64,000 nt of DNA. Source: Xanthobacter dioxanivorans. Lineage in GTDB: Bacteria; Pseudomonadota; Alphaproteobacteria; Rhizobiales; Xanthobacteraceae. The notes beneath the pieces are model-generated. The model was given only the letters and a program-made list of their open reading frames with translations. It was not told the DNA's origin and searched no databases. The stretch is from assembly GCF_016807805.1 (NCBI RefSeq), contig NZ_CP063362.1, positions 3,948,501 through 4,012,500 on the forward strand, written 5' to 3'. Below, piece by piece: positions 9,650 to 18,825 of this stretch. A program made the position numbers and the translations under genes. Position 1 is the first letter of the stretch. Each line of letters opens with the position of its first letter.

Positions 9650-10285
9650 ATGCTTGACCAGGCGCCGCGCAGAGGCAGCGAGACGCGCGAGAGGATCCTC
9701 GCGCTGGCGGAGGAGGCCGTCCTGGCCAAGGGCTTCGCGGCCACCTCCATCGAGGAGCTGATTTCCGCGGTCGGCATCACCAAGAGCGGATTTTTCTATC
9801 ATTTCAAGGACAAGACCGAGCTCGCCAAGGCCATGATGCTGCGCTATCTGGAGCGCGACCGGGCCCTGCTCGACGATCTGTTCCGCCGCGCCGACGAACT
9901 GCACGAAGACCCGCTGCATGGGCTGCTCATCGCGCTGAAGCTGTTCGCGGAGATGATGGCACAGCTCCCCGAGGCCCATCCGGGCTGCCTCGCCGCTTCC
10001 TTCTGCTACCAGGACCAGCTGTTCAACCGGGAGATTCGCGAGCTGAACGCCCGGTCCATGCTGGCCTGGCGCGACCGCTTCCGGGCGCGGTTCGAGGCCA
10101 TCGCCATGGCTCATCCGCCCCGGGAGCCGCTGGACGTGGAGGCCCTGTCCGACATGCTGGCGACCCTGGTGGAGGGCGCGCTGATCCTCGGCCGGGCGCT
10201 GAAGGACCCCACCATCCTGCCGCGGCAGGTGCTGCAGTTCAGGACTCATGTGCGCCTGCTGTTCTCGGAGCGGACGGCCGGGTAG
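9650..10285 (+). CDS. TetR/AcrR family transcriptional regulator
   Basis: This 211-residue regulator has a TetR helix-turn-helix in about residues 12-60 (TRERILALAEEAVLAKGF, then TSIEELISAVGITKSGFFYHF). The all-helical C-terminal part probably forms the ligand pocket and contains a CxxxxxCYQ segment near 105-113. The inducer is unknown. A perfect palindrome sits directly before the start codon, which supports autoregulation. A strong terminator follows the stop, so it is transcribed alone. Confidence 0.88.
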   Translation: MLDQAPRRGSETRERILALAEEAVLAKGFAATSIEELISAVGITKSGFFYHFKDKTELAKAMMLRYLERDRALLDDLFRRADELHEDPLHGLLIALKLFAEMMAQLPEAHPGCLAASFCYQDQLFNREIRELNARSMLAWRDRFRARFEAIAMAHPPREPLDVEALSDMLATLVEGALILGRALKDPTILPRQVLQFRTHVRLLFSERTAG

Positions 10286-10297
10286 GGCGGAAAAAGA

Positions 10298-10328
10298 AAA
10301 GGCGAGGCCCGAATGGCCTCGCCTTTTT
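10298..10328 (+). terminator. Rho-independent terminator of the TetR gene
   Basis: A 9-bp GC stem (10301-10309 with 10315-10323), extended by A-T pairs, closes a 5-base loop and is followed by TTTTT. It starts 13 bases after the TetR stop codon. Confidence 0.9.
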
Positions 10329-10736
10329 GATTCCACGGGTCCTGCGCCGGGTGCGGATCTGAAGTCCGTTTTTCCGCGGCGCGGCCAATCCGTGATGCCG
10401 ATTCCGTATGCGCCCAAGAGGCATGAGCCCGCGAGGCGGCCGTCGGTCGGCTTTTTTGTGATTCCTCCCGAGACCTGGACCGCATTCACCACCCTCTGGC
10501 TGGGAGGCGACGGTCCCCTTTCTTGTGCGCCGTGAAAATAGAACAAGAATGTGTCGTTTGTCATCCTTGCGCCGCAATAAACCTTTCGCTGCACCGCATC
10601 ATGGTTGCAGGACACCGTGGTCCTCCCGCGGTCCTCCCGCCGTCCCGGCCGCCGCCGCACTTGTCTTTTCGTCCTCCATCCGCTTTCACTCCCGCCGACC
10701 GATTTTCCCCTTCGCTCCAGCCACCCGGGCCTGCCG
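10329..10736. other. Intergenic stretch with no recognised gene
   Basis: About 400 bases lie between the TetR terminator and proS. I see no open frame with family features, no tRNA and no strong hairpin. The AT-richer part around 10530-10600 is the likely place of the proS promoter. Confidence 0.4.
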
Positions 10737-12059
10737 ATGCGTCTCTCCCGCTATTTCCTTCCCATCCTGCGTGAAGTCCCGAAGGAGGCGGAGATCGTCT
10801 CGCACCGCCTGATGCTGCGGGCGGGCATGATCCGGCAGGAGGCGGCGGGCATCTATGCCTGGCTGCCGCTGGGCCACCGCGTGCTCAACAAGGTGTGCAA
10901 CATCATCCGCGAGGAGCAGAACCGCTCCGGCGCCATCGAGATGCTGATGCCCACCATCCAGTCCGCCGACCTGTGGCGGGAGAGCGGGCGCTACGACGAT
11001 TATGGCAAGGAGATGCTGCGTATCAAGGACCGGCACGAGCGCGACATGCTCTTCGGCCCGACCAACGAGGAGATGATCACCGAGATCGTCCGCGCCTACG
11101 TGAAGTCCTACAAGGCCCTGCCGCTGAACCTCTACCATATCCAGTGGAAGTTCCGGGACGAGGTGCGCCCGCGCTTCGGCGTCTACCGCTCGCGCGAGTT
11201 CCTGATGAAGGACGCCTATTCCTTCGACCTCGATGCCGCCGGCGCCCGCCATTCCTACAACAAGATGTTCGTCGCTTATCTGCGCACTTTCGCGCGGATG
11301 GGGCTCAAGGCGATTCCGATGGTGGCGGACACGGGACCGATCGGCGGCAATCTTTCCCACGAGTTCATCATCCTCGCCTCCACCGGCGAGAGCGAGGTGT
11401 TCTGCCACGGCGACTATCTCGACATGGCGCCGCCCTCCGCCGACGTGAACTTCGACGACGCGGCCGGGCTGCAGTCCGTGTTCGACCGCTGGACGCAGCT
11501 TTACGCCGCCACCTCGGAGAAGCACGACGAGGCCGCCTTCAACGCCATTCCCGAGCCGCGCCGCATGGCGGCGCGCGGCATCGAGGTGGGGCACATCTTC
11601 TATTTCGGCACCAAGTATTCCGAGCCCTTCGGCGCCCGGGTGCAGGGGCCGGACGGCACCGAGCGCACGCTCCACATGGGCTCCTACGGCATCGGGCCGT
11701 CCCGCCTCGTGGCCGCCATGATCGAGGCCAGCCATGACGAGGCCGGAATCATCTGGCCGGATGCGGTGGCCCCGTTCCAGGTGGGCATCCTCAACCTCAA
11801 GGCCGGCGACAGCGCCACCGAGGCCGCCTGCGGCGGGCTTTACGCGGCGTTGACGGCGGCAGGCTATGACGTGCTGTACGACGACACCGACGAGCGGGCG
11901 GGCGCGAAGTTCGCCACCGCCGACCTCATCGGCCTGCCGTGGCAGATCCTGGTGGGGCCGAAGGGCCTCGCCGAGGGCAAGGTGGAACTGAAGCGCCGCG
12001 TGGACGGCTCGCGCGAACTGATCGCGCCGGGCGACATCCTGGAGAGGCTGAAGGCATGA
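10737..12059 (+). CDS. proS: Prolyl-tRNA synthetase, short alphaproteobacterial type
   Basis: This class II synthetase charges tRNA-Pro. The protein has 440 residues, typical of alphaproteobacterial ProRS without the editing insertion domain; E. coli ProRS has 572. Visible parts are [15 protein letters not shown] at the start, the ATP-site motif 1 region, motif 2 in [18 protein letters not shown], motif 3 in [10 protein letters not shown], and an anticodon-binding domain in the last 110 residues ending with WQILVGPKG. The ATG at 10737 is the conserved start. Its stop overlaps the lolE start (ATGA), forming the proS-lolE-lolD operon seen widely in the class. Confidence 0.96.
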   Translation: MRLSRYFLPILREVPKEAEIVSHRLMLRAGMIRQEAAGIYAWLPLGHRVLNKVCNIIREEQNRSGAIEMLMPTIQSADLWRESGRYDDYGKEMLRIKDRHERDMLFGPTNEEMITEIVRAYVKSYKALPLNLYHIQWKFRDEVRPRFGVYRSREFLMKDAYSFDLDAAGARHSYNKMFVAYLRTFARMGLKAIPMVADTGPIGGNLSHEFIILASTGESEVFCHGDYLDMAPPSADVNFDDAAGLQSVFDRWTQLYAATSEKHDEAAFNAIPEPRRMAARGIEVGHIFYFGTKYSEPFGARVQGPDGTERTLHMGSYGIGPSRLVAAMIEASHDEAGIIWPDAVAPFQVGILNLKAGDSATEAACGGLYAALTAAGYDVLYDDTDERAGAKFATADLIGLPWQILVGPKGLAEGKVELKRRVDGSRELIAPGDILERLKA

Positions 12060-13354
12060 CGGCAACCGGGGCGGTGACGCGGAGCGGCGAGGACCCGGTG
12101 GCGACGCGCCCGTTCGCGCCGTTCGAGTGGATGCTGTCGCTGCGCTACCTGCGGGCCCGGCGCAAGGAAGGCTTCATCTCCGTCATCGCCGGCTTCTCCT
12201 TCCTCGGCATCATGCTGGGGGTGGCGACCCTCATCATCGTCATGGCGGTGATGAACGGCTTCCGGCAGGAATTGCTGGGCAAGATCCTCGGCCTCAACGG
12301 CCACGTCCTCGTCCAGCCGCTTGAATCGCCGCTGACCGACTATGCGGCGGTGGCCGAGCGCATCGCCAAGCTCAACGGCATCCGCCTCGCGGTGCCGCTG
12401 GTGGAGGGGCAGGCGCTGGCCTCCTCGCCCTTCGGCGCCTCGGGCGTGCTGGTGCGCGGCCTCGCCGAGAAGGACCTGCGCGAGCTGCCCTCCATCTCCC
12501 ACAACATCCGCCAGGGCACGCTGGAGAATTTCGACCAGGGGCAGGGCATCGCCATCGGCAAGCGCCTCGCCGACCAGCTCTCGCTCCGGGCCGGCGACAA
12601 CATCACCCTGGTGGCGCCACGCGGCGCCGTGACCCCCATGGGCACCTCGCCGCGCATCAAGGTCTACAAGATCGCCGCGGTGTTCGAGATCGGCATGTCG
12701 GAATACGACAGCGCCTTCGTCTTCATGCCGCTGCCCGAGGCGCAGGCCTATTTCAACCGCAATGGCGACGTGAACGCCATCGAGGTCTACCTCCACAATC
12801 CCGACGACGTGGGCGAGCTGCGCGCCGCCATCCAGAGCTCGGCCGAGCGGCCGGTCTACCTGGTGGACTGGCGGCTGCGCAACGCCACCTTCTTCAACGC
12901 GCTCCAGGTGGAGCGCAACGTCATGTTCCTGATCCTCACCCTGATCGTGCTGGTGGCGGCGCTCAACATCGTGTCCGGCCTCATCATGCTGGTGAAGGAC
13001 AAGGGGCACGACATCGCCATCCTGCGCACCATGGGGGCGACGCGCGGGGCGATCATGCGCATCTTCCTGATCACCGGCGCCTCCATCGGCGTGGTGGGCA
13101 CCCTTTCGGGGCTGCTGCTGGGGGTGGTGGTGTGCCTCAACATCGAGAGCATCCGCCAGTTCATCTCCTGGCTCACCGCAACCGAGCTGTTCTCGCCGGA
13201 GCTGTATTATCTGAGCCGGCTGCCCGCCCAGATGAATTTCGGCGAGACCGCCTCCGTCGTGCTCATGGCGCTGGCGCTGTCGCTGTTCGCCACCCTCTAT
13301 CCCTCCTGGCGGGCGGCCCGGCTCGATCCGGTGGAAGCCCTGAGATACGAGTGA
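12056..13354 (+). CDS. lolE: Lipoprotein-releasing ABC transporter permease LolC/LolE
   Basis: This 432-residue inner-membrane permease works with LolD to extract lipoproteins for transfer to LolA. It has a cytoplasmic start, a first membrane segment near residues 45-72 ([24 protein letters not shown]), a periplasmic MacB-like domain of about 200 residues and a C-terminal FtsX domain with three membrane segments. The family LRTMGAT motif is present. Only one permease gene is present, as is usual in alphaproteobacteria, so it probably forms a homodimer; the lolC/lolE name is a convention. It overlaps both neighbours, proS and lolD, by four or fewer bases. Confidence 0.92.
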   Translation: MTATGAVTRSGEDPVATRPFAPFEWMLSLRYLRARRKEGFISVIAGFSFLGIMLGVATLIIVMAVMNGFRQELLGKILGLNGHVLVQPLESPLTDYAAVAERIAKLNGIRLAVPLVEGQALASSPFGASGVLVRGLAEKDLRELPSISHNIRQGTLENFDQGQGIAIGKRLADQLSLRAGDNITLVAPRGAVTPMGTSPRIKVYKIAAVFEIGMSEYDSAFVFMPLPEAQAYFNRNGDVNAIEVYLHNPDDVGELRAAIQSSAERPVYLVDWRLRNATFFNALQVERNVMFLILTLIVLVAALNIVSGLIMLVKDKGHDIAILRTMGATRGAIMRIFLITGASIGVVGTLSGLLLGVVVCLNIESIRQFISWLTATELFSPELYYLSRLPAQMNFGETASVVLMALALSLFATLYPSWRAARLDPVEALRYE

Positions 13355-14082
13355 TGGACACCCCCGTTAATCCCCGAGGCCGCACCGCCCAGGGTGCCCG
13401 ACCCCCGCTCGCGCTGGCGCTGACCGGCGTGGTGCGCCGCTATTCGCAGGGGCAGGGGGCCATCGAGGTCCTGCGCGGGGCGGACCTTGCCATCTCCCAC
13501 GGCCAGTCGGTGGCGCTGGTCGCGCCCTCCGGCTCCGGCAAGTCCACGCTGCTGCACATCGCCGGGCTGCTGGAACAGTCGGATGCCGGGGAGGTGTTCA
13601 TCGACGGCATCCCCACCGCGCGCCTCGGCGACGGGGAGCGCACGCGCATCCGCCGCCTGTCCATCGGCTTCATCTACCAGTTCCACCATCTGCTGCCGGA
13701 ACTCTCGGCGGTTGAGAACGTGTCCATGCCGCAGATGATCCGCGGCCTCTCGCGCAAGGAGGCGGACGCGCGGGCCAAGGACCTGCTGACCTATCTCGGC
13801 CTCGGCGCCCGCCTGACGCACCGGCCCTCGGAGCTGTCCGGCGGCGAGCAGCAGCGGGTGGCCATCGCCCGCGCGCTCGCCAACGCGCCGCGCCTCTTGC
13901 TGGCGGACGAGCCCACCGGCAACCTCGACCCCAAGACCTCCGACCACGTCTTCGGAGCCCTGACGGAACTGGTGCGCGCCACCGGCGTCGCCGCCCTCAT
14001 CGCCACCCACAACCTGGAGTTGGCTTCGCGCATGGACCGCCGCGTCACGCTGCGCGAGGGCAAGGTGGTCGAGCTCGCCTGA
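13354..14082 (+). CDS. lolD: Lipoprotein-releasing ABC transporter ATPase LolD
   Basis: This 242-residue ABC ATPase powers lipoprotein release. Walker A is APSGSGKST at 57-65, the signature is [15 protein letters not shown] near 160 and Walker B is [12 protein letters not shown]. An N-terminal tail of about 18 residues precedes the domain. The start overlaps the lolE stop by one base (TGATG). In many relatives dnaE follows lolD; here a YdcF-like gene follows instead. Confidence 0.94.
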   Translation: MDTPVNPRGRTAQGARPPLALALTGVVRRYSQGQGAIEVLRGADLAISHGQSVALVAPSGSGKSTLLHIAGLLEQSDAGEVFIDGIPTARLGDGERTRIRRLSIGFIYQFHHLLPELSAVENVSMPQMIRGLSRKEADARAKDLLTYLGLGARLTHRPSELSGGEQQRVAIARALANAPRLLLADEPTGNLDPKTSDHVFGALTELVRATGVAALIATHNLELASRMDRRVTLREGKVVELA

Positions 14083-14135
14083 CGGACCCCGCCCGGGCGG
14101 TGCATCCGCCCCACTTCGCAAAGGCCGCCCGCGAC

Positions 14136-14939
14136 ATGGATTCCTTCTTCACCGCCTCGAAGGTGCTGTGGTTCCTGGTGGCGCCGTCCAATGCGCTGGT
14201 GCTGCTGGCCGTGCTCGGCCTGCTGCTGCGGGCCGTCCGCCTGCGTCGGCTGGGCGGAGCGCTGATCGTGGTGGCGGTGGCGGGCTGGGTGGTGCTCGGC
14301 TTTTCGCCGGCGGCGAACTACCTGTTCGCCCCACTCGAGGACCGCTTTCCCCAGTTCGCGCAGGATGGCCGGCCGGTCACCGGCATCATCGTGCTCGGCG
14401 GCGCCGAGGTGCCGGAAGTCGGCCTCGCCCGCGGCGTGCCGGCCTTCGCCGAGGCCGGCGAGCGGGCCATCGCCTTCGGCGCGCTGGCCCGCAAATATCC
14501 CGACGCGCGCCTCGCCTTCGTCGGCGGTTCGGGCGCGCTGCTGCCGGGCGGCCCGGCGCTGGAGGCGGAGATGATGCGCCTCGCCCTGCCGGATCTCGGC
14601 ATTCCGGTCGCGCGGGTGGAGTTCGAGGAGAAATCCCGCAACACCGCGGAGAATGCCGAATTCGCCAGGGCGGTGCTGAAGCCCAGGCCGGGGGAGCGCT
14701 GGCTGCTGGTGACCAGCGCCTTCCACATGCCGCGCGCCATGGGCTGCTTCCGCAAGGCCGGCTTCGACGTGGTCGCCTATCCGGTGGACTATCGCACCAT
14801 CGGCCCCGGCGGCCTCGACGCCCCCTTCTCGCGCGCCGCCTCCGGCCTCAACCTCACCGACGTGGGGGTGAAGGAGTGGGTGGGCCTGATCGCCTACTAT
14901 TTTTCCGGCAAGACCACGGCGCTGTTTCCCGCCCCGTGA
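14136..14939 (+). CDS. YdcF/ElyC (DUF218) family membrane protein
   Basis: At 267 residues it has two N-terminal membrane segments (about residues 8-32 and 38-60) and then a periplasmic DUF218 domain. The domain carries GIIVLGGAEVPE, FVGGSGALL, EEKSRNTAENAEFA and TSAFHMPRAMGCF. E. coli ElyC of this family affects envelope and peptidoglycan precursor metabolism, but the reaction is not settled. The ATG at 14136 starts directly before the first membrane helix; an upstream in-frame GTG at 14100 would add 12 residues. It lies 53 bases after lolD on the same strand. Confidence 0.88.
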   Translation: MDSFFTASKVLWFLVAPSNALVLLAVLGLLLRAVRLRRLGGALIVVAVAGWVVLGFSPAANYLFAPLEDRFPQFAQDGRPVTGIIVLGGAEVPEVGLARGVPAFAEAGERAIAFGALARKYPDARLAFVGGSGALLPGGPALEAEMMRLALPDLGIPVARVEFEEKSRNTAENAEFARAVLKPRPGERWLLVTSAFHMPRAMGCFRKAGFDVVAYPVDYRTIGPGGLDAPFSRAASGLNLTDVGVKEWVGLIAYYFSGKTTALFPAP

Positions 14940-14942
14940 GGC

Positions 14943-15242
14943 TCACTCGTCGCGCGGCGGGCCGAGGCGGTAGACGCCGCGGAAGTCGGCGGGGTCCACC
15001 ACCTTGCCCTTGCGATAGATCATCAGGCGCCCGTCCAGCGCCAGCCGGACCGCCACGCGCCGCACCAGGGGCAGGGCGCGCTGCCACTGGTCCTTCGGCA
15101 TCAGCGCCTGCGCCGCGTCCATGGGACTGAGGCTCTTGCCCGGCGCGCACGCCGCCGACAGGCGCAGCAGCACCGCCTCGGCTTCCGCCTCGTCGGGCAG
15201 GTGGTCCTCGGCGTCAGGGCTTGGCTGCGGAGCGTTGGTCAT
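14943..15242 (-). CDS. DUF3253 domain-containing protein
   Basis: This 99-residue basic protein matches the small DUF3253 family, with GKSLSPMDAAQALMP, a winged-helix-like RRVAVRLALDGRLMIYRKGK and ADFRGVYRLG. The fold looks like a small DNA-binding winged helix, but no function is proven. It ends three bases from the stop of the convergent YdcF gene. The ATG at 15242 is preferred to one at 15293 because the family region begins after it. Confidence 0.8.
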   Translation of the reverse strand: MTNAPQPSPDAEDHLPDEAEAEAVLLRLSAACAPGKSLSPMDAAQALMPKDQWQRALPLVRRVAVRLALDGRLMIYRKGKVVDPADFRGVYRLGPPRDE

Positions 15243-15530
15243 TGCCGTCTGCTTCTGGTGGGCGCGCGGGCCCGGGGAAACGCTTCCGGGCATGCCGCGA
15301 CGCGGCGTTGTGGCTCTGAACGATGGAACAGAAACGGATTTACCGCTGCCAGGCGAATCGCGTCGGGCGAGCCGCAGGGGAGCGGTCCCGGCTCTTAGGG
15401 CAAAAGGCGACGCGGCGGCAACGGCCGGGGCGCGACAACGCCATCGCCTGCTTTTGCGAACGACTTGCCGTTTGGTTCATAAAATCTTAAATCATGGTGC
15501 GTTGCGGAACGCTTCGCGTGCCGCGGGGAC

Positions 15531-15692
15531 ATGTCGAAAGATCCAGCTTCCATCATGAATCTGACTCAAGGTTATCTCCATCGCCGCTCCTGCTGGGGCG
15601 TGGCGCGCACCGCCCTTGCCGTGTTTCTCGTCGCCGTCACCGTCGTCTACCTTTTCGGCGGCTTCGATCCGGCGATGGTTCGGCCCGTCTGA
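15531..15692 (+). CDS. Possible small single-span membrane protein (53 aa)
   Basis: The open frame encodes a short basic head (MSKDPASIMNLTQGYLHRRS), one hydrophobic segment of about 20 residues (VARTALAVFLVAVTVVYLFG) and a short tail. An inner ATG at 15555 is an alternative start. No family is recognised and the upstream GGGGA is a weak ribosome site. The charge and hydrophobicity pattern suits a real small inner-membrane protein with the N-terminus inside. Confidence 0.4.
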   Translation: MSKDPASIMNLTQGYLHRRSCWGVARTALAVFLVAVTVVYLFGGFDPAMVRPV

Positions 15693-16018
15693 GCCCCGGG
15701 GTCCCCGGCCGGGCGGCGCGCCCGCCGGAAAACTCATAAAAATGAAGGTATTGTCCCATTGGCGACGGTCGGCGCAGCCTTCGGGTTGCCGCCGGCCCAT
15801 GCGCATTTCGGCGCCGGGGCAAATGCTTTACCATGTGCGCCGACGGTGGCCCCGTCGCGTTGCCTTGCCCGCTGCCCGGTAGGATCATCCGCCCGCCGGG
15901 GACGGGGGCAAAGCGGCCTCTGTCGCCGGCCGCAAGGCGGAAGCGTTCCGAACGGGCAGGGCAGACCCGCCGGCCGGCGGAGCAGGTCTTGTGAAGTGCT
16001 TCCGCGGAGGATGACGAT
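15693..16018. other. Intergenic stretch with no recognised gene
   Basis: About 325 bases before the membrane protein at 16019. I see no conserved frame or clear terminator. The last bases hold GGAGG, the ribosome site of the next gene. Confidence 0.35.
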
Positions 16019-17023
16019 ATGGAGTGGATCGCCCAAGCCCTGGGCATCGTGAACACGTCGCTGGTCGTGCCGGGCTGGGTTGTGCTGGCCTCGCTCGTGA
16101 TCGGCGCGGTGTTCGTGTTCCTGCTGTTCGTGCGCTCGGAGCCGAACGAGAACCCGCTCACCATCCTCGTCCTGATCGGCATTCTGGTGGGTGGTCTCGC
16201 GGTCGGCACGGCGCTGGTGCGCCAGATCAACACGTCCTCCGGCATCGCCGAGGCGAAGGCGCTCGAGGCGCGCGCCGCCTCGCTCGACGCCGCGGCGGCG
16301 CAGTCGCAGGCGCTGGGCTGCCTGTCCGCCGACCAGCAACTGGTGAACGTGTGCGAGATGGTGCTGTTCGAGCGGCCGGATTCGGTGGCGGCGGCCCGTG
16401 CCCTGGTGCGTGCGCGCATGGCGCTGGTGGAGGACGCCTTCGAGTTCGTGCGCCGCCGCGACGCCTCCTATCTCACCGAGCGCATCGCCGCCTGGCGCAA
16501 GCCGCTGGAACAGGACCCGTACGGCCTCGTGGCCGCCGCCCTGGTGGATTATTCCGGCTGCACCCCCAGCTATTGCCCCCAGGCGGCGGTGGTGGGCGAT
16601 CCGGCGCGGATTCTCGCCAACATGGCCGAAGGCCGCTACGCCGCCCTCGTCAGCAAGTACGGCCCCATCTGGGAGCGCAACGCGCGCAATCGCGGAACGG
16701 TCACCCAGGCGACGCCGACTAGGTCCGGCCCCTTCGGCTTCGCTGTCACGCCGCGCGACAACGCCACGGCGGCCGCAGAACACCCGCCGGTCGCCAATCT
16801 TCCGGTGGAGGAACCGCAGGAGGCGCCGGCCGCCGCCCCGCCGCCGCCGGCGCCTCTGCCGCCGCCGCGCCCGGCCCGTCCGCCGGCCCCGCCCGCCGCC
16901 GCCGCCGCGACGGCCGCGCCTCGCCCGGCCGCGCCGCGTCCGCGGCCCCAGCCGGCCCCGGCGGCGCAGCCCCAGGCGGAGCCTGACCAGCAGGCCGAGC
17001 CGGACGCGCCGGCAGGCCAGTAG
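16019..17023 (+). CDS. Hypothetical membrane protein with Pro/Ala-rich tail
   Basis: I do not recognise a named family. The 334-residue protein starts with two membrane segments (about residues 16-40 and 47-66). A helical, mostly soluble region follows (70-225) with cysteines in LGCLSA, NVCEMV and SGCTPSYCPQ. The last 90 residues are almost only Pro and Ala with scattered Arg, a flexible tail that may span the periplasm or bind a partner. GGAGG precedes the ATG at 16019. It lies 19 bases before the DUF1489 gene and is probably co-transcribed with it. Confidence 0.75.
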   Translation: MEWIAQALGIVNTSLVVPGWVVLASLVIGAVFVFLLFVRSEPNENPLTILVLIGILVGGLAVGTALVRQINTSSGIAEAKALEARAASLDAAAAQSQALGCLSADQQLVNVCEMVLFERPDSVAAARALVRARMALVEDAFEFVRRRDASYLTERIAAWRKPLEQDPYGLVAAALVDYSGCTPSYCPQAAVVGDPARILANMAEGRYAALVSKYGPIWERNARNRGTVTQATPTRSGPFGFAVTPRDNATAAAEHPPVANLPVEEPQEAPAAAPPPPAPLPPPRPARPPAPPAAAAATAAPRPAAPRPRPQPAPAAQPQAEPDQQAEPDAPAGQ

Positions 17024-17042
17024 CCGGCCGCCTCGCACCGCC

Positions 17043-17477
17043 ATGCCGCTTCACCTCATCAAGCTCTGCGTCGGCGCGACCTCCATCGCCGATCTGGAGG
17101 ACTGGATCGCCGGACGTGCCGCCGCCGCCCGCAAGGCCGGCGTCGCCTTCGAGCAGGTGCACGTGACCCGCATGGTGCCGGCGCGGCGGGACGAGCTGCT
17201 TTCCGGCGGCTCGCTCTACTGGGTGATCAAGGGGGAGGTGGCGGCGCGCCAGACGCTTCTCGACCTGCGCACCTTCGTCGACGGCGAGGGCATCCGGCGG
17301 TGCGCCCTGGTGCTCGATCCGCAGGTGGTGCCGGTGGTGCCGCGTCCGGCGCGGCCGTTCCAGGGCTGGCGCTACCTGGCGCCCGGCGAGGCGCCGAAGG
17401 ATCTCGCCCGCGAGGAGGCCGCCGGCGACCTGCCCGAGGAGATGCGCCGCGAGCTGCGCGATCTCGGCCTTCTGTGA
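17043..17477 (+). CDS. DUF1489 family protein
   Basis: This 144-residue cytosolic protein matches DUF1489, a family largely limited to alphaproteobacteria. It begins MPLHLIKLCVGATSIADLEDW and has a conserved HVTRMVPARRDELL segment, a SLYWVIKGEVAARQ strand-helix and RPFQGWRYL near the end. The function is unknown. The start lies 19 bases after the preceding gene. Confidence 0.85.
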   Translation: MPLHLIKLCVGATSIADLEDWIAGRAAAARKAGVAFEQVHVTRMVPARRDELLSGGSLYWVIKGEVAARQTLLDLRTFVDGEGIRRCALVLDPQVVPVVPRPARPFQGWRYLAPGEAPKDLAREEAAGDLPEEMRRELRDLGLL

Positions 17478-17646
17478 GCATCGCCCGGCGTCGGCCCGAT
17501 TGCACCGTCCCTCACGGTTCGTCATGTTGCGTTCAGGAAGGCGCCGTCATTGTGCGCGACTGAACGGCTCCTTCCCGTTACGGAAGGGGTGGCGGCAAGG
17601 GGCGTTGCCACCATGCGTTCTCGCCGCGACCTTAGGGATGAAAGAC

Positions 17647-18789
17647 ATGACCAGACGCATCGTGCCGGCCACGCTCGCCTGTGCCGCGAGCCTTCTTGCG
17701 GCGGGTGCCGCGTTGGCGCAGCAGAGCCCGGCGTTGAAGGAGATTCCCGCCGACAAGGCGAGGCTCACGGGCAGCATGACAGTGGACTACAATTCCCGCT
17801 CCGCCCGTTCCACCAGCGGCACCGATCTCTACGAGATCTCCGAGCTGGCGGTGGCGGACCTGATGATTCTCAAGGGCTCGGTGCAGCGGACGCCGGGCAA
17901 GAGCCTCGTCTATTCGGTGAAGTTCGACGTGGTGAACCCGTCGAACCCGTCCCAGATCGCCCGCGAGGTGGCGATCCTGCGCGGCGAGCTGCAGATCGAC
18001 AATAACGGCCGCTACATCCCCGATGCCGGCCGGCTGCGCATCGACGTGGTGAAGGGCAACCAGACCTCCTCCGCCTTCGGCGGCTCCATCCAGGGGCGCA
18101 ACGTGACCCGCTGGTGGGAGGTGGGCGAGCAGTTCCGCAAGGCGCAGAAGGAGGCCACCAAGGTCTATTCGCGCGTGGTGGACGGCAAGACCGTGTCGAT
18201 CCAGGTGAAGAACCCGGACCCGCTGCGGTTCGAGCGCACCCAGCTCGCCTCCGGCCCGTTCGCCTTCCTGCCGGAGACGCGGGTCTCCGGCAATCTCGAC
18301 TACGACTACGAGCTCGGCAACTGGCTGACCGACGCCAATGGCGTGAGCTTCACCTACACGGTGGCCGACCGGTCCTTCACCGACCGCGTGTCCGGCTCGA
18401 TCCGCTTCGTGGAGGAGGAAGGCAACTTCACCGACAAGGGCGGCAAGAAGAAGCCTTACACGGGCTACTACGAATACAACCTGCGCTGGAACGAGCAGGC
18501 GGTGAATTCGGACCAGTCCTTCTTTGATTCGTCCGCGGCGCAGGCGCAGTCGGATGCGTTCTTCTCCAGCGCCGACCAGTCGAAGCCGGGCCTTTACGGG
18601 CGCGTCTACTACAATGACAGCGAGGACGCCTGCAAGCGCGTGAAGGGCGACGACGGCAAGGACAAGTGCGTCGGCCCCACCCGTTCGGAAGTCACCTGGG
18701 ACCTCAAGGCGGAGAAGCTCACCAACGTGCAGCTCTCCAACTGGGTGAAGCTGGAGATGCTGATCCTCGGCCCGCTCACCGACGAGTGA
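17647..18789 (+). CDS. Hypothetical exported protein
   Basis: The 380-residue protein has a clear Sec signal peptide, MTRRIVPATLACAASLLAAG then AALAQQ, with probable cleavage after ALA near residue 26. The mature part is rich in beta-type sequence. It has repeated DLYEISEL, VYSVKFDVV, GNLDYDYELGNW and TYTVADRSFTD segments and one cysteine pair late in the chain (DACKRVKGDDGKDKC) that could form a disulfide. I recognise no family. The ATG at 17647 has AGGG at a proper distance; one at 17638 is too close to it. Confidence 0.75.
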   Translation: MTRRIVPATLACAASLLAAGAALAQQSPALKEIPADKARLTGSMTVDYNSRSARSTSGTDLYEISELAVADLMILKGSVQRTPGKSLVYSVKFDVVNPSNPSQIAREVAILRGELQIDNNGRYIPDAGRLRIDVVKGNQTSSAFGGSIQGRNVTRWWEVGEQFRKAQKEATKVYSRVVDGKTVSIQVKNPDPLRFERTQLASGPFAFLPETRVSGNLDYDYELGNWLTDANGVSFTYTVADRSFTDRVSGSIRFVEEEGNFTDKGGKKKPYTGYYEYNLRWNEQAVNSDQSFFDSSAAQAQSDAFFSSADQSKPGLYGRVYYNDSEDACKRVKGDDGKDKCVGPTRSEVTWDLKAEKLTNVQLSNWVKLEMLILGPLTDE

Positions 18790-18825
18790 GCGCCTTCGGG
18801 GGAGGGGCGCGGAACCGCGCGCCCC

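Noticed and set aside
17647..18789. Assignment of the exported protein to the EipB (DUF1849) family
   Set aside because: The length and beta-rich nature suggested it, but I cannot see the family's characteristic motifs.
18804..18825. Intrinsic terminator between the exported-protein and XRE genes
   Set aside because: A GC hairpin exists but it has a bulge and no T-run on either strand.
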